A DNA stretch of 64,000 nt from Bacteroidetes bacterium ADurb.Bin217 (GCA_002069975.1 MWCJ01000002.1:1-64000), one strand, 5' to 3'; counted from the stretch's first letter, positions 1 through 10,090 are shown. The notes: generated by a model from the letters alone, not told the origin. Numbers and translations are program-made.

Positions 1-1
1 A

Positions 2-67
2 ATGGATGAGGAACAAAATGAACTATACAAAATAATCAACAAAAATTTTAGGGTGTCCCAACGCTGA
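2..67 (+). CDS. Possible 3' end of a gene cut by the window edge
   Basis: An open frame runs from the left edge to a TGA at 65-67, giving about 21 charged residues that end in RVSQR. The frame is open to the first base, so the real gene may begin outside the window. The apparent ATG at position 2 may be an internal Met codon. No family can be assigned from so short a tail. It could also be chance, since frames of this length are common in AT-rich DNA. Confidence 0.2.
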   Translation: MDEEQNELYKIINKNFRVSQR

Positions 68-89
68 AAACAGGAAAAAGCATTATAAA

Positions 90-185
90 ACCGCTTATAG
101 ACAGCAATCTTCTGCTTAATAAACACTTATAATATCCCGATATGATTGCGTGTTTATCAATCGAATCTTACTGCCTCTAAGCGGT
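90..185. repeat. Nested inverted repeat, possible structured RNA or small mobile-element end
   Basis: The arms at 90-104 and 171-185 pair at 13 of 15 positions (core ACCGCTTA / TAAGCGGT). Inside them, TAAACAC at 120-126 pairs with GTGTTTA at 150-156, and ATATC/GATAT at 132-143 can close the tip. The element lies in the gap between the fragment at the left edge and the convergent gene ending at 226. No target-site duplication is visible beside the arms. It could be a MITE-like relic, a structured transcript or a complex terminator. Confidence 0.45.
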
Positions 186-225
186 CTGAACTCAAAAATT
201 ACGTCGAGTTGACGTTAAATAATTG

Positions 226-666
226 TTATTGTTGCTTCCATTCTTGCAACAAATCATACAACTCTTGATTCGTAATTTCTATAGAATCTGTATACAAATA
301 CAGTTCTTTTGATGTTGATTGTAATGTAATTACGATACAGGTAAACGGTCCCGAACGCAACAAGGTTTCACGTAATTCTATACCTTGCACATCATTCTTT
401 TGAATAATTCGAGTAAATTTTGTAATTCTATGATTATCAATTATCCTATCGGAATACACACGAATAGCTGATGTTTTGGTTCGTATAAATACAAACAATA
501 AATAAATACCCAACAATACATAAAAAGCAAGTATAACATATAAAAAACCGACTTTTGAAGTATAATTAGAATATAGTACAAAAGGCACAGTCGCCATTAA
601 AAGCAATATACTGCTTGTATACAATCGTTTGTTACTGAATTCAATAACTCTCTGAGCTTGTTCCAT
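226..666 (-). CDS. Small membrane protein with two TM segments and a PH-like domain
   Basis: A 146-residue protein of unknown function. Two adjacent hydrophobic segments (about residues 15-33 and 38-60) form a hairpin in the inner membrane. They are followed by a soluble region of alternating beta-like strands (about 68-130) that begins with the pattern IRVYSDRII. This arrangement resembles bacterial PH-type (YcxB/STM3941-like) membrane proteins, an inference from shape rather than a firm family match. It lies just after the SMP-30-like gene on the same strand, with one base between its start codon and that gene's stop, so the two are probably cotranscribed downstream of dnaG. Confidence 0.7.
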   Translation of the reverse strand: MEQAQRVIEFSNKRLYTSSILLLMATVPFVLYSNYTSKVGFLYVILAFYVLLGIYLLFVFIRTKTSAIRVYSDRIIDNHRITKFTRIIQKNDVQGIELRETLLRSGPFTCIVITLQSTSKELYLYTDSIEITNQELYDLLQEWKQQ

Positions 667-667
667 G

Positions 668-1612
668 TTACTTTTTAAAATAATGCGTTTCTATTCCCGG
701 CACTTCAACCTCAACAGCAAATAAACCACCTGCATGAGGATACCGAATCTCATCGCCGGGTTTCATCCAATTACGAGCAGTAGTTATATACAATGTTTTT
801 TTATCACTTCCTCCTAAAGCTACCGAAGTTACATTAGGCGAAGGAACTGAAATAGTGTCAAGCAATTCACCGGTTTGCGGATTCCAACTACTTACCACAC
901 CGCCTCCCCAATGTGCAACCCACAACATTCCTTGGGCATCTATAGTATTTCCATCGGGAGAGCCCCATTCTTTGGGAGTTTGTATTACAACTCGTTTGTT
1001 CGAAATCTCAGAACGTTTCACATCATAATCGTATGCCACTACCGTATACGTTGGAGAATCTATATAATACATGGTACTACCATCGGGCGACCACGTAATT
1101 CCGTTCGAAACGGTTACACCATCTGCCATTTGTCGTACACTATAATCTGCCGATACACGATACAAAGCTGCAATAGGTTTTGTTACCCCATGATCCATAG
1201 TTCCTACCCACAAAGCTCCATCGGGCGAGCATTTTCCATCGTTAAACCGTACCAAAGCCGTATCAATATCGGGACGAGATTTTTGCACCAATGTTTTGTT
1301 TGAAATACAGAATTCATACATACCATCTGATAATGCAAGCAATACCGTATCTTCAGAAATAGGAACTACAGTACCAATTTCTTTGGGCATAGCATACGAA
1401 TGCATACTAGCATCGTGAGAATTTAAAATATAAAACGTTTTTCCCGTAATATCTATCCACAACAATCTATTGTTTTTATAATCCCACAAAGCCCCCTCGC
1501 CCACTCCGGCTTTGGCATCAAACACTAATTTTACTTCTCGTTTTGTTGTACATTGCGTAAGCATTGTTGCTACCAGTATAATTCCCATATACATTTTCAT
1601 TTTACGAAACAT
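668..1612 (-). CDS. SMP-30/gluconolactonase-like lipoprotein
   Basis: The 314-residue protein begins with a lipoprotein signal (hydrophobic stretch ending TMLTQC, Cys at about residue 21), so it is probably anchored in the periplasm or outer membrane. The mature part shows SMP-30/regucalcin beta-propeller signatures: GEGALWD, RFNDGKCSPDGALWVGTMD, VSNGITWSPDG and GSPDGNTIDAQGMLWVA. These carry the family's metal-binding Glu, Asn and Asp positions. Family members hydrolyse sugar lactones or related esters, but the substrate here is unknown. The start used overlaps the dnaG stop by 11 bases. An alternative ATG at 1600 would remove the overlap and still leave a good signal peptide. Confidence 0.82.
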   Translation of the reverse strand: MFRKMKMYMGIILVATMLTQCTTKREVKLVFDAKAGVGEGALWDYKNNRLLWIDITGKTFYILNSHDASMHSYAMPKEIGTVVPISEDTVLLALSDGMYEFCISNKTLVQKSRPDIDTALVRFNDGKCSPDGALWVGTMDHGVTKPIAALYRVSADYSVRQMADGVTVSNGITWSPDGSTMYYIDSPTYTVVAYDYDVKRSEISNKRVVIQTPKEWGSPDGNTIDAQGMLWVAHWGGGVVSSWNPQTGELLDTISVPSPNVTSVALGGSDKKTLYITTARNWMKPGDEIRYPHAGGLFAVEVEVPGIETHYFKK

Positions 1613-3536
1613 GATGTAATTCTTTTGAAATGATTGTTATTAATTTACTTACCAAAGTTAATCGTCCGCTAATTTCGGTAATTTTTGTTATATCCTGTTC
1701 TTCTTTTAACTGTTCTCTTAATTGATTTGCTTCGTCTTGCAATCTCCTTTTTTTATAGGTACCTATAGTTTCAATTACCAATTCGTTTAATTTTTTTTCT
1801 TCGGTTTCTACCATATTATCTCTTCGTTTCCACAAAGGACTCAATGTTTTATCTTGACTTTTAATATCAACAACCACATTCGTAATTTTTTGATCTTCGT
1901 TGTACAACAGTTGCTTGTCAATATCAATTCCCGATTGCATTGAGGTAAAATAGATATCAAATATTTTTGCAAACACAGCATCTTGCAAGAGCATTTCGCC
2001 CTCTACAATTTCTTGATACATATATTGTTTTACTTTAATTTCGTTTTCTTGAATAAACACATCAAATTCGCCATATTCCAAGAGTAACCGAATTATATCA
2101 AATTCATTAAAATACAAGTCATTGGCAATAGTAGGATGCACCTGCGATTTTTGAATCACAGGTTTAGGAGCCGGAGCGCTTTGTTTTATATATAAGGCAG
2201 AATCTTTGGCACCTTTGGCTGCCGAAATTTTCTGAATTTGTTCAAACAATATATTTTCGGCAATTTGCAGAGTTTTACTACATTCCGACACATATACACT
2301 TTGGGTAATTTTGTCGGGAATTACCGCAATAGAATGCACAATATCGTTTATCAATTTAGCACGTTCTATTGGATCATTTTTAGATTCTTCGGCAAACAAG
2401 CGAGTTTTAAATGTTACAAAATCTGTTTTGTTTTCAAGTATATATTGCTGTAATTCTTGAGATGTATGTTTTTTCGCAAATGAATCAGGGTCGTCGCCAT
2501 CGGGTAGCAATAAAACTTTAACATTTAACCCTTCTTCCAAAATCATATTAATACCCCGAAACGAAGCTTTAATTCCGGCAGAATCGCCATCGTATATAAC
2601 TAATATATTATTTGAAAACCGTTTGATAAGTTGTATTTGCTCTAACGTTAGCGACGTTCCCGACGATGCCACCACATTTGTAATTCCGCTTTGATGCATA
2701 CTCATAACATCGGTGTATCCTTCAACCAGAATACATTCATCTTTTTTGGTTATTTCAGTGCGAGCAAAATAAATTCCGTATAAGGTTTTACTTTTATTAT
2801 ATAATTCCGATTCAGGAGAATTTAGATATTTTGCTAATTTTTTTTCAGGATCATTCCCTACTATTCGCCCACCAAATCCAATAACACTTCCCGACAAATT
2901 ATGTATGGGAAACATTACCCGACCACGAAATCTATCAGCAACATACGTTTGTCCGGAATTTGTTTCACCACTCACGGTAAGTCCGGTACGTTCCAAAAAT
3001 TCTTGTTTATATCCTTGTTTTAAAGCCTCTTGAGTAAAAATATCGCGTCCATCGGGACTATAGCCCAATTCAAATTTTGCAATAGTTTCATCGGTAAACC
3101 CACGTTCTTTGAAATACGAAAGTCCAATAGCTCGTCCTTCCTTACTGTCGAGTAATTTTTGCTTAAAATACGTATTGGCAAAATTGTTAACAACTTGCAA
3201 ACTTTCGCGAATATCTTTTTTCTGCTTATCCTCTTCGCTTACTTGTGTTTCAACAACTTCTATATGATATTTTTTTGCTAAATATTTTAATGCATCAACA
3301 TAGGTCAATCGTTCGTGATCCATAACAAAACTAACAGCATTACCGCCTTTAGCACAGCCAAAACATTTAAATATTCCCTTGGCAGGCGACACCATAAACG
3401 AGGGTGTTTTTTCGTTGTGAAACGGACAGCACCCTTTGTAATTTGACCCCGATTTTTTTAACGAAATAAAATCACTGATAACCTCTTCAATGCGAGCTTT
3501 ATCAAGAATTTGTTCTACCGTATCGGGATGAATCAT
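1602..3536 (-). CDS. dnaG: DNA primase DnaG
   Basis: Synthesises RNA primers at the replication fork for DNA polymerase III, working with the DnaB helicase. The 644-residue length is typical. The N-terminal CHC2 zinc-binding domain has its ligands at C37, H40, C58 and C61. The middle contains the primase core (FGGRIVG) and a TOPRIM fold with VEGYTDVMS around residue 270 and the acidic motif DGDSAG around 315. The C-terminal 200 residues form the weakly conserved helicase-interaction region. It begins a minus-strand run with the SMP-30-like lipoprotein and the PH-like protein and is divergent from gltB. Confidence 0.97.
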   Translation of the reverse strand: MIHPDTVEQILDKARIEEVISDFISLKKSGSNYKGCCPFHNEKTPSFMVSPAKGIFKCFGCAKGGNAVSFVMDHERLTYVDALKYLAKKYHIEVVETQVSEEDKQKKDIRESLQVVNNFANTYFKQKLLDSKEGRAIGLSYFKERGFTDETIAKFELGYSPDGRDIFTQEALKQGYKQEFLERTGLTVSGETNSGQTYVADRFRGRVMFPIHNLSGSVIGFGGRIVGNDPEKKLAKYLNSPESELYNKSKTLYGIYFARTEITKKDECILVEGYTDVMSMHQSGITNVVASSGTSLTLEQIQLIKRFSNNILVIYDGDSAGIKASFRGINMILEEGLNVKVLLLPDGDDPDSFAKKHTSQELQQYILENKTDFVTFKTRLFAEESKNDPIERAKLINDIVHSIAVIPDKITQSVYVSECSKTLQIAENILFEQIQKISAAKGAKDSALYIKQSAPAPKPVIQKSQVHPTIANDLYFNEFDIIRLLLEYGEFDVFIQENEIKVKQYMYQEIVEGEMLLQDAVFAKIFDIYFTSMQSGIDIDKQLLYNEDQKITNVVVDIKSQDKTLSPLWKRRDNMVETEEKKLNELVIETIGTYKKRRLQDEANQLREQLKEEQDITKITEISGRLTLVSKLITIISKELHHVS

Positions 3537-3892
3537 GAATAAATATATCTATATAATTACAATTAAATCAACACAATACACTATCACTATCAGAAAAATC
3601 TGCATCATATGTATTGAATTTGTAAAAATAAAATTTAAAGCTGTGTAAAAAAAATATTTTACCATAGTGTTTTCCACATTTCACAAATAAAGTTGTATAT
3701 TTATGATTATAAAGCATATACAAAAAAACATGATGAATTGCAGTATAAAAATATGTTAAAAATTATAATAAAAAACTTTAAAAAGCTTTTAATTCGTTAT
3801 GTGAAGTATTATTTTTGCTCAAAATTCGTAATCGAAAAACGCTATTTTCGATTAAAATGTAGGATAGAGTATACAATTTATATATAAAGCAA
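3537..3892. other. Divergent intergenic region between dnaG and gltB
   Basis: About 355 bases, very A+T-rich, holding the start regions of two divergent genes. On the plus strand a -7-like box TATTTTTG lies at 3810-3817, about 75 bases before gltB, but no TTG is seen at the expected -33 distance. A single DnaA-box-like TTTTCCACA occurs near 3670, with no cluster around it. A 64-codon open frame at 3693-3887 is Lys/Tyr/Ile-rich and looks like A+T-driven chance coding. No terminator or structured element stands out. Confidence 0.5.
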
Positions 3893-6800
3893 ATGAGTCA
3901 GATTGAAACAAAATCTTTGTATGATCCAAGTTACGAGCACGATGCGTGTGGAATTGGGTTTATAGCAAATCTTAAAGGGGTAAAATCGCACAAAACAATT
4001 GACGATGCCTTAAAGATGCTTGAAAATATGGAGCATAGGGGTGCTGTTGGGTTCGAAGAAAATACAGGCGACGGTGCAGGAGTGTTAATTCAAATGCCAC
4101 ATAATTTCTTTAAAATTACGTGTAAAGAAATTGGTATTGACTTACCAGATTATGGTAAGTATGGCGTGGCAATGATTTACTTTCCTAAGAATGTAGTAAT
4201 GCGCGAAGCTTGTCGTAAAATTTTTAATGATTCTATAGAACATTTAGGTTTAGAATTATTGGGATATCGCAATGTTCCGGTATCGAACAAAACAATCGGA
4301 AAAACGGCAATAAGCACTGAACCTAAAATTGAACAAGCATTTATTGTTGCCAAAGATTCAAATTTGCCAAGTGATGCGTTGGAACGAAAACTTTTCGTAT
4401 TACGCAATTGGTCATATCATCAATTTTGTATAGAATTTCCTGAAAACAAAGACGATTTTTATATAGTATCTAGTTCTTACAAAAATATTACATACAAAGG
4501 ACAGTTAACAACGTTTCAAGTACGCGAATATTTTCTAGATTTGAGCGACGAACGATTAGATTCGGCATTTGCTATGATTCATTCTCGCTTTTCAACGAAT
4601 ACATTTCCGAAATGGAAATTAGCTCAACCATTCCGTTACATTGCACATAATGGTGAAATTAATACAATACGTGGCAATGTTAACTGGGCACATTGTAATC
4701 AAACATTGTTTGAATCTTCATTGTTTAGCAAAGACGAAATCGAAAAATTATTACCAATATGCGACCATGAAAATTCAGATTCGGCAAACCTCGACAATAT
4801 GATAGAAATGTTGGTGTTAGGTGGTCGCGAATTACCTCATGTAATGATGATGTTGGTTCCCGAAGCATGGCAAAACGACGAAGCATTACTTGACCCAAAA
4901 CGTGCATTCTACGAATTTCACAGTTCAATTGTAGAAGCGTGGGATGGTCCTGCATCTATTAGTTTTACCGATGGCCACATTATAGGTGCTACACTCGACC
5001 GTAATGGGTTACGACCTTCTCGCTATTGCTTACTCGACGACGGCACTTTAGTAATGTCTTCGGAAGCCGGGGCTTTACCTGTAGACCAAGCAAAAGTGGT
5101 AAAAAAAGGGCGTTTGGAACCGGGGAAAATGTTTGTTGTAGATCTCGACCAAGGACGTATTATCAGCGACGAAGAGCTTAAACAACGTATATGCAGCGAA
5201 CAACCATATCGCACATGGCTTGAGCAAAACGAAGTACATATAAACAAAATTCCTGCTCCCGAGCAACCAACATACCCCTACAATACAGAGACATTAAAAC
5301 AACGACAAATTTGTTATGGCTATACTACCGAAGCGGTTAAAGAAAATATTGCCGAAATGATTTCGCAAAAAACTGACCCTATCGGGTCTATGGGTAACGA
5401 TACACCATTGGCTATATTATCACAACAAAGTCGACATTTATCGAACTATTTCAAACAGCAATTTGCACAGGTTAGTAACCCTCCTATTGATGCTATTCGC
5501 GAAAAAATAATTATGTCTCTTAAAACGAGTGCAAGCCGTTCGTTTAATATGCTTTCGCAATCATCTGTTCACTGCAAACAAATTACGTTTGACCAACCGG
5601 TATTAACTAATGCTCAATTAGATGCTCTCAGACATATGAGTCATTCTGATTTTCGCGTAACTCAAATAAATGCGGTATTTCCTGCAAATGGAACTTCAGG
5701 TGATTTAGAAAAAGCATTACAAAAAATGTGTGCCGATGCCGATAAAGCTATTTTAGATTACACATCGAATATTTTATTGATTTCTGATAGAAATACCGAT
5801 GCAAACACAGCACCTATACCAACACTACTCGCTACCGGAGCTCTTCACAATCACTTAATTAAAAACGGATTACGTGTACGTGTAGGACTTATAGTAGAAG
5901 CAGGCGATGCATGGGAAACACATCATTTTGCAACTCTTATTGGTTACGGAGCAAATGCCGTTAATCCATATATGGCATTTGAAACTATAACTACTTTAGC
6001 CGATGAACGATACATAGCAAAAGATGTAAACGTAGAATCGGCGAATAAAACATATACCTATGCTATTGGAGCAGGATTACTCAAAATTTTCTCAAAAATG
6101 GGTATCTCAACTCTTCAATCGTACAAAGGAGCACAAATTTTCGAATGTTACGGTATTGGTAAACAAGTAATTGAAACTTGTTTCAACGGAACTGTATCAA
6201 AAATTGGAGGACTCGATTTCGACGATATTGCTCGCGAGGTTCTTGTTCGTCATCAAGCAGCTTATCCTCAATTACCTATTGTAAACCAACGGTTAGAAGA
6301 AGGTGGTATTCACCAATGGAAACATCGTGGCGAAAAACATTTATTCAATCCCGAAACTATAGCATTACTTCAACATGCAGTGCGAACAGGAAATAAAGAA
6401 ATTTATAAACAATATGCAAAAAAAGTAAACGATCAGGCCGAGCAACAATTTACACTACGTGGTTTATTAGAATTCAAAGGAAATCGTAAAGCAATTTCGA
6501 TAGACGAAGTAGAACCTGCAAGTGCTATTTTCCCACGATTTGCAACAGGAGCAATGTCGTTTGGATCTATTTCGCACGAAGCTCACACAACTTTGGCTAT
6601 TGCTATGAACCGCATAGGTGGACGCTCAAATTCAGGCGAAGGCGGCGAAGATGAAATACGATTTGTACAAAAAGAAAATGGCGACTGGGAACGTTCGGCT
6701 ATTAAACAAGTAGCATCGGGACGTTTTGGAGTTACCAGCAACTATTTAGCAAATTGTAACGAAATACAAATCAAAATGGCTCAAGGAGCAAAACCCGGTG

Positions 6801-8419
6801 AGGGTGGACAACTTCCGGGACATAAAGTTGACGACTGGATTGGACGAGTTCGTCACTCAACTCCGGGTGTTGGATTAATTTCTCCTCCCCCACATCACGA
6901 TATTTATTCTATTGAGGATTTAGCTCAATTGATTTTCGACTTAAAAAATGCAAATCCTACAGCTCAAATTAGTGTAAAATTAGTTTCAAAAGCTGGTGTT
7001 GGCACAATTGCAGCAGGGGTTTGTAAAGCTTTTGCCGATAAAGTATTAATTTCGGGACACGATGGTGGAACCGGAGCTTCACCTATCAGTTCTATTCACC
7101 ACACAGGTTCACCCTGGGAATTGGGATTGGCAGAAACTCACCAAACATTAGTTTTAAACAAATTACGCGATAGAATTATTGTACAAGCCGATGGTCAAAT
7201 GAAAACAGGTAGAGACCTTGCTATTGCTGCCCTTTTAGGTGCCGAAGAATGGGGTGTGGCTACTGCTGCTTTGGTTGCCGAAGGTTGTATTATGATGCGT
7301 AAATGTCATTTAAATACGTGCCCGGTAGGTGTTGCAACACAAAACAAAGACTTACGTAAAGTGTTTAAAGGTAAACCTGAACACGTAATAAATCTTATAA
7401 CATTTATGGTTGAGGAATTACGTGAAATAATGGCTCAAAATGGGTTTAAAACCGTAAACGAAATGATTGGACAAAGCGACACATTACGTCAACGAGAAGA
7501 TGTATCGTTTTGGAAAGTTCAAAAACTCGATTTAAGTCCTATTATATACAAAGTTCCTGCAGAACCAGGAGTTGGATTATATAAGTCTATTGCTCAAAAA
7601 CATAAAATTGCAGATGTTTTAGATCGCACATTAATAGAAAAAGCAAAACCTGCATTAGAGAAAAAACAAAAAGTTTCCGCAGAATTTCCTATTATAAATA
7701 CTGACCGAGCTGTGGGAACTATGTTATCGCATGAAATTTCCAAATTATATGGTGGCGAGGGATTACCTGAAGATACCATAACATATAAATTTAGAGGTTC
7801 GGCAGGACAAAGTTTTGGAGCATTCAGTCAAAAAGGTATTCGATTCGAACTCGAAGGTGAAGCTAATGACTATTTTGGCAAAGGCTTAAGTGGTGCTAAA
7901 TTAATAGTTGTTCCCGACAGAGATGCGAAGCTTGTTTCTGAAGAAAACGTAATTGTAGGTAACGTTTCATTTTATGGTGCAACAGATGGCGAAGCATATA
8001 TTAAAGGTATGGCAGGCGAACGATTTTGTATCAGAAACTCGGGAGTAAAAGCTGTAATCGAAGGAATTGGCAGTCACGGATGTGAATATATGACTGGTGG
8101 AATCGTGGTAGTGTTAGGTAAATTCGGACGTAATTTTGCAGCCGGCATGAGTGGTGGTATAGCTTATATTTACGACCCAGAAGGTATACTTCCGCAGACC
8201 TGCAACAAAGAATTGGTTGATTTAGAAGATGTAGCTTTTGAAGACATTCCGGAATTACGTCAACTTATTGAAAATCATAAAAATTACACGGGAAGTTCAT
8301 TAGCTACAAACATTTTAAACAATTGGGACGATTCAATTGACAAATTTGTAAAAGTATTCCCACGCGACTATAAACGAGTGCTTGAAGAACGTAAATTAAA
8401 AAAAGCAGCATCGGTATAA
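3893..8419 (+). CDS. gltB: Glutamate synthase, large (alpha) subunit
   Basis: Transfers the amide nitrogen of glutamine to 2-oxoglutarate, giving two glutamates. The 1508-residue length is typical of the alpha subunit. An N-terminal class II glutamine amidotransferase domain has the expected nucleophile at C19 (DACGIGFIAN), implying removal of an 18-residue propeptide. The central and FMN synthase domains follow, with the GHDGGTGASP loop. The three cysteines of the 3Fe-4S cluster are spaced C-x5-C-x4-C in GCIMMRKCHLNTC. A C-terminal GXGXG-type beta-helix (GGIVVVLGKFGRNFAAGMSG) ends the protein. It is followed 39 bases later by gltD, with which it forms the GOGAT enzyme. Confidence 0.97.
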   Translation: MSQIETKSLYDPSYEHDACGIGFIANLKGVKSHKTIDDALKMLENMEHRGAVGFEENTGDGAGVLIQMPHNFFKITCKEIGIDLPDYGKYGVAMIYFPKNVVMREACRKIFNDSIEHLGLELLGYRNVPVSNKTIGKTAISTEPKIEQAFIVAKDSNLPSDALERKLFVLRNWSYHQFCIEFPENKDDFYIVSSSYKNITYKGQLTTFQVREYFLDLSDERLDSAFAMIHSRFSTNTFPKWKLAQPFRYIAHNGEINTIRGNVNWAHCNQTLFESSLFSKDEIEKLLPICDHENSDSANLDNMIEMLVLGGRELPHVMMMLVPEAWQNDEALLDPKRAFYEFHSSIVEAWDGPASISFTDGHIIGATLDRNGLRPSRYCLLDDGTLVMSSEAGALPVDQAKVVKKGRLEPGKMFVVDLDQGRIISDEELKQRICSEQPYRTWLEQNEVHINKIPAPEQPTYPYNTETLKQRQICYGYTTEAVKENIAEMISQKTDPIGSMGNDTPLAILSQQSRHLSNYFKQQFAQVSNPPIDAIREKIIMSLKTSASRSFNMLSQSSVHCKQITFDQPVLTNAQLDALRHMSHSDFRVTQINAVFPANGTSGDLEKALQKMCADADKAILDYTSNILLISDRNTDANTAPIPTLLATGALHNHLIKNGLRVRVGLIVEAGDAWETHHFATLIGYGANAVNPYMAFETITTLADERYIAKDVNVESANKTYTYAIGAGLLKIFSKMGISTLQSYKGAQIFECYGIGKQVIETCFNGTVSKIGGLDFDDIAREVLVRHQAAYPQLPIVNQRLEEGGIHQWKHRGEKHLFNPETIALLQHAVRTGNKEIYKQYAKKVNDQAEQQFTLRGLLEFKGNRKAISIDEVEPASAIFPRFATGAMSFGSISHEAHTTLAIAMNRIGGRSNSGEGGEDEIRFVQKENGDWERSAIKQVASGRFGVTSNYLANCNEIQIKMAQGAKPGEGGQLPGHKVDDWIGRVRHSTPGVGLISPPPHHDIYSIEDLAQLIFDLKNANPTAQISVKLVSKAGVGTIAAGVCKAFADKVLISGHDGGTGASPISSIHHTGSPWELGLAETHQTLVLNKLRDRIIVQADGQMKTGRDLAIAALLGAEEWGVATAALVAEGCIMMRKCHLNTCPVGVATQNKDLRKVFKGKPEHVINLITFMVEELREIMAQNGFKTVNEMIGQSDTLRQREDVSFWKVQKLDLSPIIYKVPAEPGVGLYKSIAQKHKIADVLDRTLIEKAKPALEKKQKVSAEFPIINTDRAVGTMLSHEISKLYGGEGLPEDTITYKFRGSAGQSFGAFSQKGIRFELEGEANDYFGKGLSGAKLIVVPDRDAKLVSEENVIVGNVSFYGATDGEAYIKGMAGERFCIRNSGVKAVIEGIGSHGCEYMTGGIVVVLGKFGRNFAAGMSGGIAYIYDPEGILPQTCNKELVDLEDVAFEDIPELRQLIENHKNYTGSSLATNILNNWDDSIDKFVKVFPRDYKRVLEERKLKKAASV

Positions 8420-8458
8420 AAATTACTATTATTGAAGAACAATTAAAAAATTACAGCT

Positions 8459-9934
8459 ATGGGAAAACCAACAGGCTTTTTAGAATACGATAGAGAATTA
8501 CCTCAATATAAATCTCCTGCAGAACGTATAAAAGACTACGCAGAGTTTTATTTGGAATTTAGTAGCAAAAAAACAGAAACACAAGCTGCTAGATGTATGG
8601 AATGTGGTGTGCCTTTTTGTCACAATGGCTGCCCACTTGGAAATATTATACCAGACTTTAACGATGCTGTGTATCACCAAAATTGGAAACAAGCATACGA
8701 AATTTTAAGTTCTACCAATAACTTTCCGGAATTTACCGGACGTATTTGTCCGGCTCCATGCGAAGCTTCCTGCGTATTGGGTATAAACAAACCTCCGGTA
8801 GCTATTGAACATATCGAAAAAACAATAATTGAAAAAGCATACCAAAACGGATGGGTAGTTGCTTGTCCACCGCAAGTTCGTACCGGCAAAAAAGTAGCAG
8901 TAGTAGGTTCAGGTCCTGCAGGTTTGGCTACGGCAGCACAACTCAACAAAGCAGGTCATACAGTAACTGTATATGAACGTGATGATAAAATTGGTGGCTT
9001 GCTTCGGTATGGTATACCCGATTTTAAATTAGACAAATCGGTAATTGACCGAAAAATCCAAATTCTCGAAGAAGAAGGTATAAAATTCCAAGTGAATGTA
9101 AACGTTGGCGTAGATGTAACTGTAGACTATTTATTACAGGAATACGATGCAGTAGCACTTTGCGGCGGGTCTACTATTCCTCGCGATTTACCGGCACCGG
9201 GACGAGAAAATAAGGGAATTTACTTTGCAATGGAATTTCTTAAAGACAATAGTAAACGGGTACAAGGAAGCAAAATTTTACGCAATGAACCAATAAACGT
9301 AAAAGGAGCAAATGTTCTTGTAATTGGTGGTGGCGATACAGGTAGCGACTGTGTAGGAACATCAAACCGTCATGGAGCTAAATCTATTACTCAGATAGAA
9401 TTATTACCAAAACCAAAAACAGAACGAGGAACGGAAGACCCATGGCCACTTTGGCCACAAATTTTACGCACCTCATCTTCACATGAAGAAGGCTGTCAAC
9501 GATTGTGGTCGGTAAGCACAAAAGAATTTATTGGTGACGGTAAAGGTAATTTAAAAGCAGTAAAAATTGTTGATTTAGAATGGGAAACACCAAAACCTGG
9601 ACAACGCCCTAATTTTAAAGAGGTTCCCGGAAGCGAACGAGAAATTCCATGTGAATTTGTTTTCCTTGCGATGGGTTTTGTAAATCCTCAACACGAAGGC
9701 TTATTAGACACACTCTCTGTTGCTTATGATGAACGAGGCAATGTAAAAGCTAACTATGGGGATTATGCTACAAGCATTCCAAAAGTTTTTTCTGCCGGCG
9801 ATATGCGTCGCGGACAATCGCTCGTGGTATGGGCAATACACGAAGGTAGAGAATGTGCCGTAGCAATCGACACTTTTTTGATGGGCTATTCGAACCTTGA
9901 ATCAAAAGAGAAATCTAGATATTCATTAAAATAA
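8459..9934 (+). CDS. gltD: Glutamate synthase, small (beta) subunit
   Basis: The 491-residue subunit takes electrons from NAD(P)H and passes them through FAD and iron-sulfur clusters to GltB. The N-terminal part carries two cysteine clusters for 4Fe-4S binding (CMECGVPFCHNGCP and CPAPCEASC). The FAD site is VVGSGPAGLATAA near residue 145 and the nucleotide site is VIGGGDTGSDC near residue 285. A second ATG-proximal signature, SAGDMRRGQSLVVWAI, closes the FAD domain. It is the last gene of the gltBD operon, since a strong terminator follows within 20 bases. Confidence 0.97.
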   Translation: MGKPTGFLEYDRELPQYKSPAERIKDYAEFYLEFSSKKTETQAARCMECGVPFCHNGCPLGNIIPDFNDAVYHQNWKQAYEILSSTNNFPEFTGRICPAPCEASCVLGINKPPVAIEHIEKTIIEKAYQNGWVVACPPQVRTGKKVAVVGSGPAGLATAAQLNKAGHTVTVYERDDKIGGLLRYGIPDFKLDKSVIDRKIQILEEEGIKFQVNVNVGVDVTVDYLLQEYDAVALCGGSTIPRDLPAPGRENKGIYFAMEFLKDNSKRVQGSKILRNEPINVKGANVLVIGGGDTGSDCVGTSNRHGAKSITQIELLPKPKTERGTEDPWPLWPQILRTSSSHEEGCQRLWSVSTKEFIGDGKGNLKAVKIVDLEWETPKPGQRPNFKEVPGSEREIPCEFVFLAMGFVNPQHEGLLDTLSVAYDERGNVKANYGDYATSIPKVFSAGDMRRGQSLVVWAIHEGRECAVAIDTFLMGYSNLESKEKSRYSLK

Positions 9935-9953
9935 AAATCAAGCTATATATACG

Positions 9954-9983
9954 AAAGGCTGTCTCAAAAGGACAGCCTTTTGT
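9954..9983 (+). terminator. Intrinsic terminator after gltD
   Basis: A perfect 10-bp stem, AAAGGCTGTC (9954-9963) with GACAGCCTTT (9971-9980), closes a 7-base loop and is followed by a short T-rich stretch. It lies 20 bases after the gltD stop and ends the gltBD operon. Confidence 0.85.
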
Positions 9984-10090
9984 ATTTGTACACATTGAAA
10001 CAGCATGGATAAACATACTTGTTCCGAACCTAACAGCGTTATTTAACACAAAACAATTGATTTATATACGAATTGGGGAGGGAGAAAAAT

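Noticed and set aside
54-219. Possible integron attC-like site at the left edge (CCCAAC and GTTAAAT core-like motifs)
   Set aside because: The two core motifs are not complementary to each other, as an attC stem requires, and no cassette series or integrase is present.
875-1303. 142-codon open frame on the plus strand
   Set aside because: It lies wholly inside the SMP-30-like gene on the other strand and has no family features.
3668-3676. DnaA-box-like TTTTCCACA near dnaG
   Set aside because: A single imperfect box without a cluster or an AT-rich unwinding series does not indicate an origin.
3693-3887. 64-codon open frame between dnaG and gltB
   Set aside because: Its composition (Lys, Tyr, Ile) follows the A+T-rich DNA, and it has no recognisable domain or start signal.
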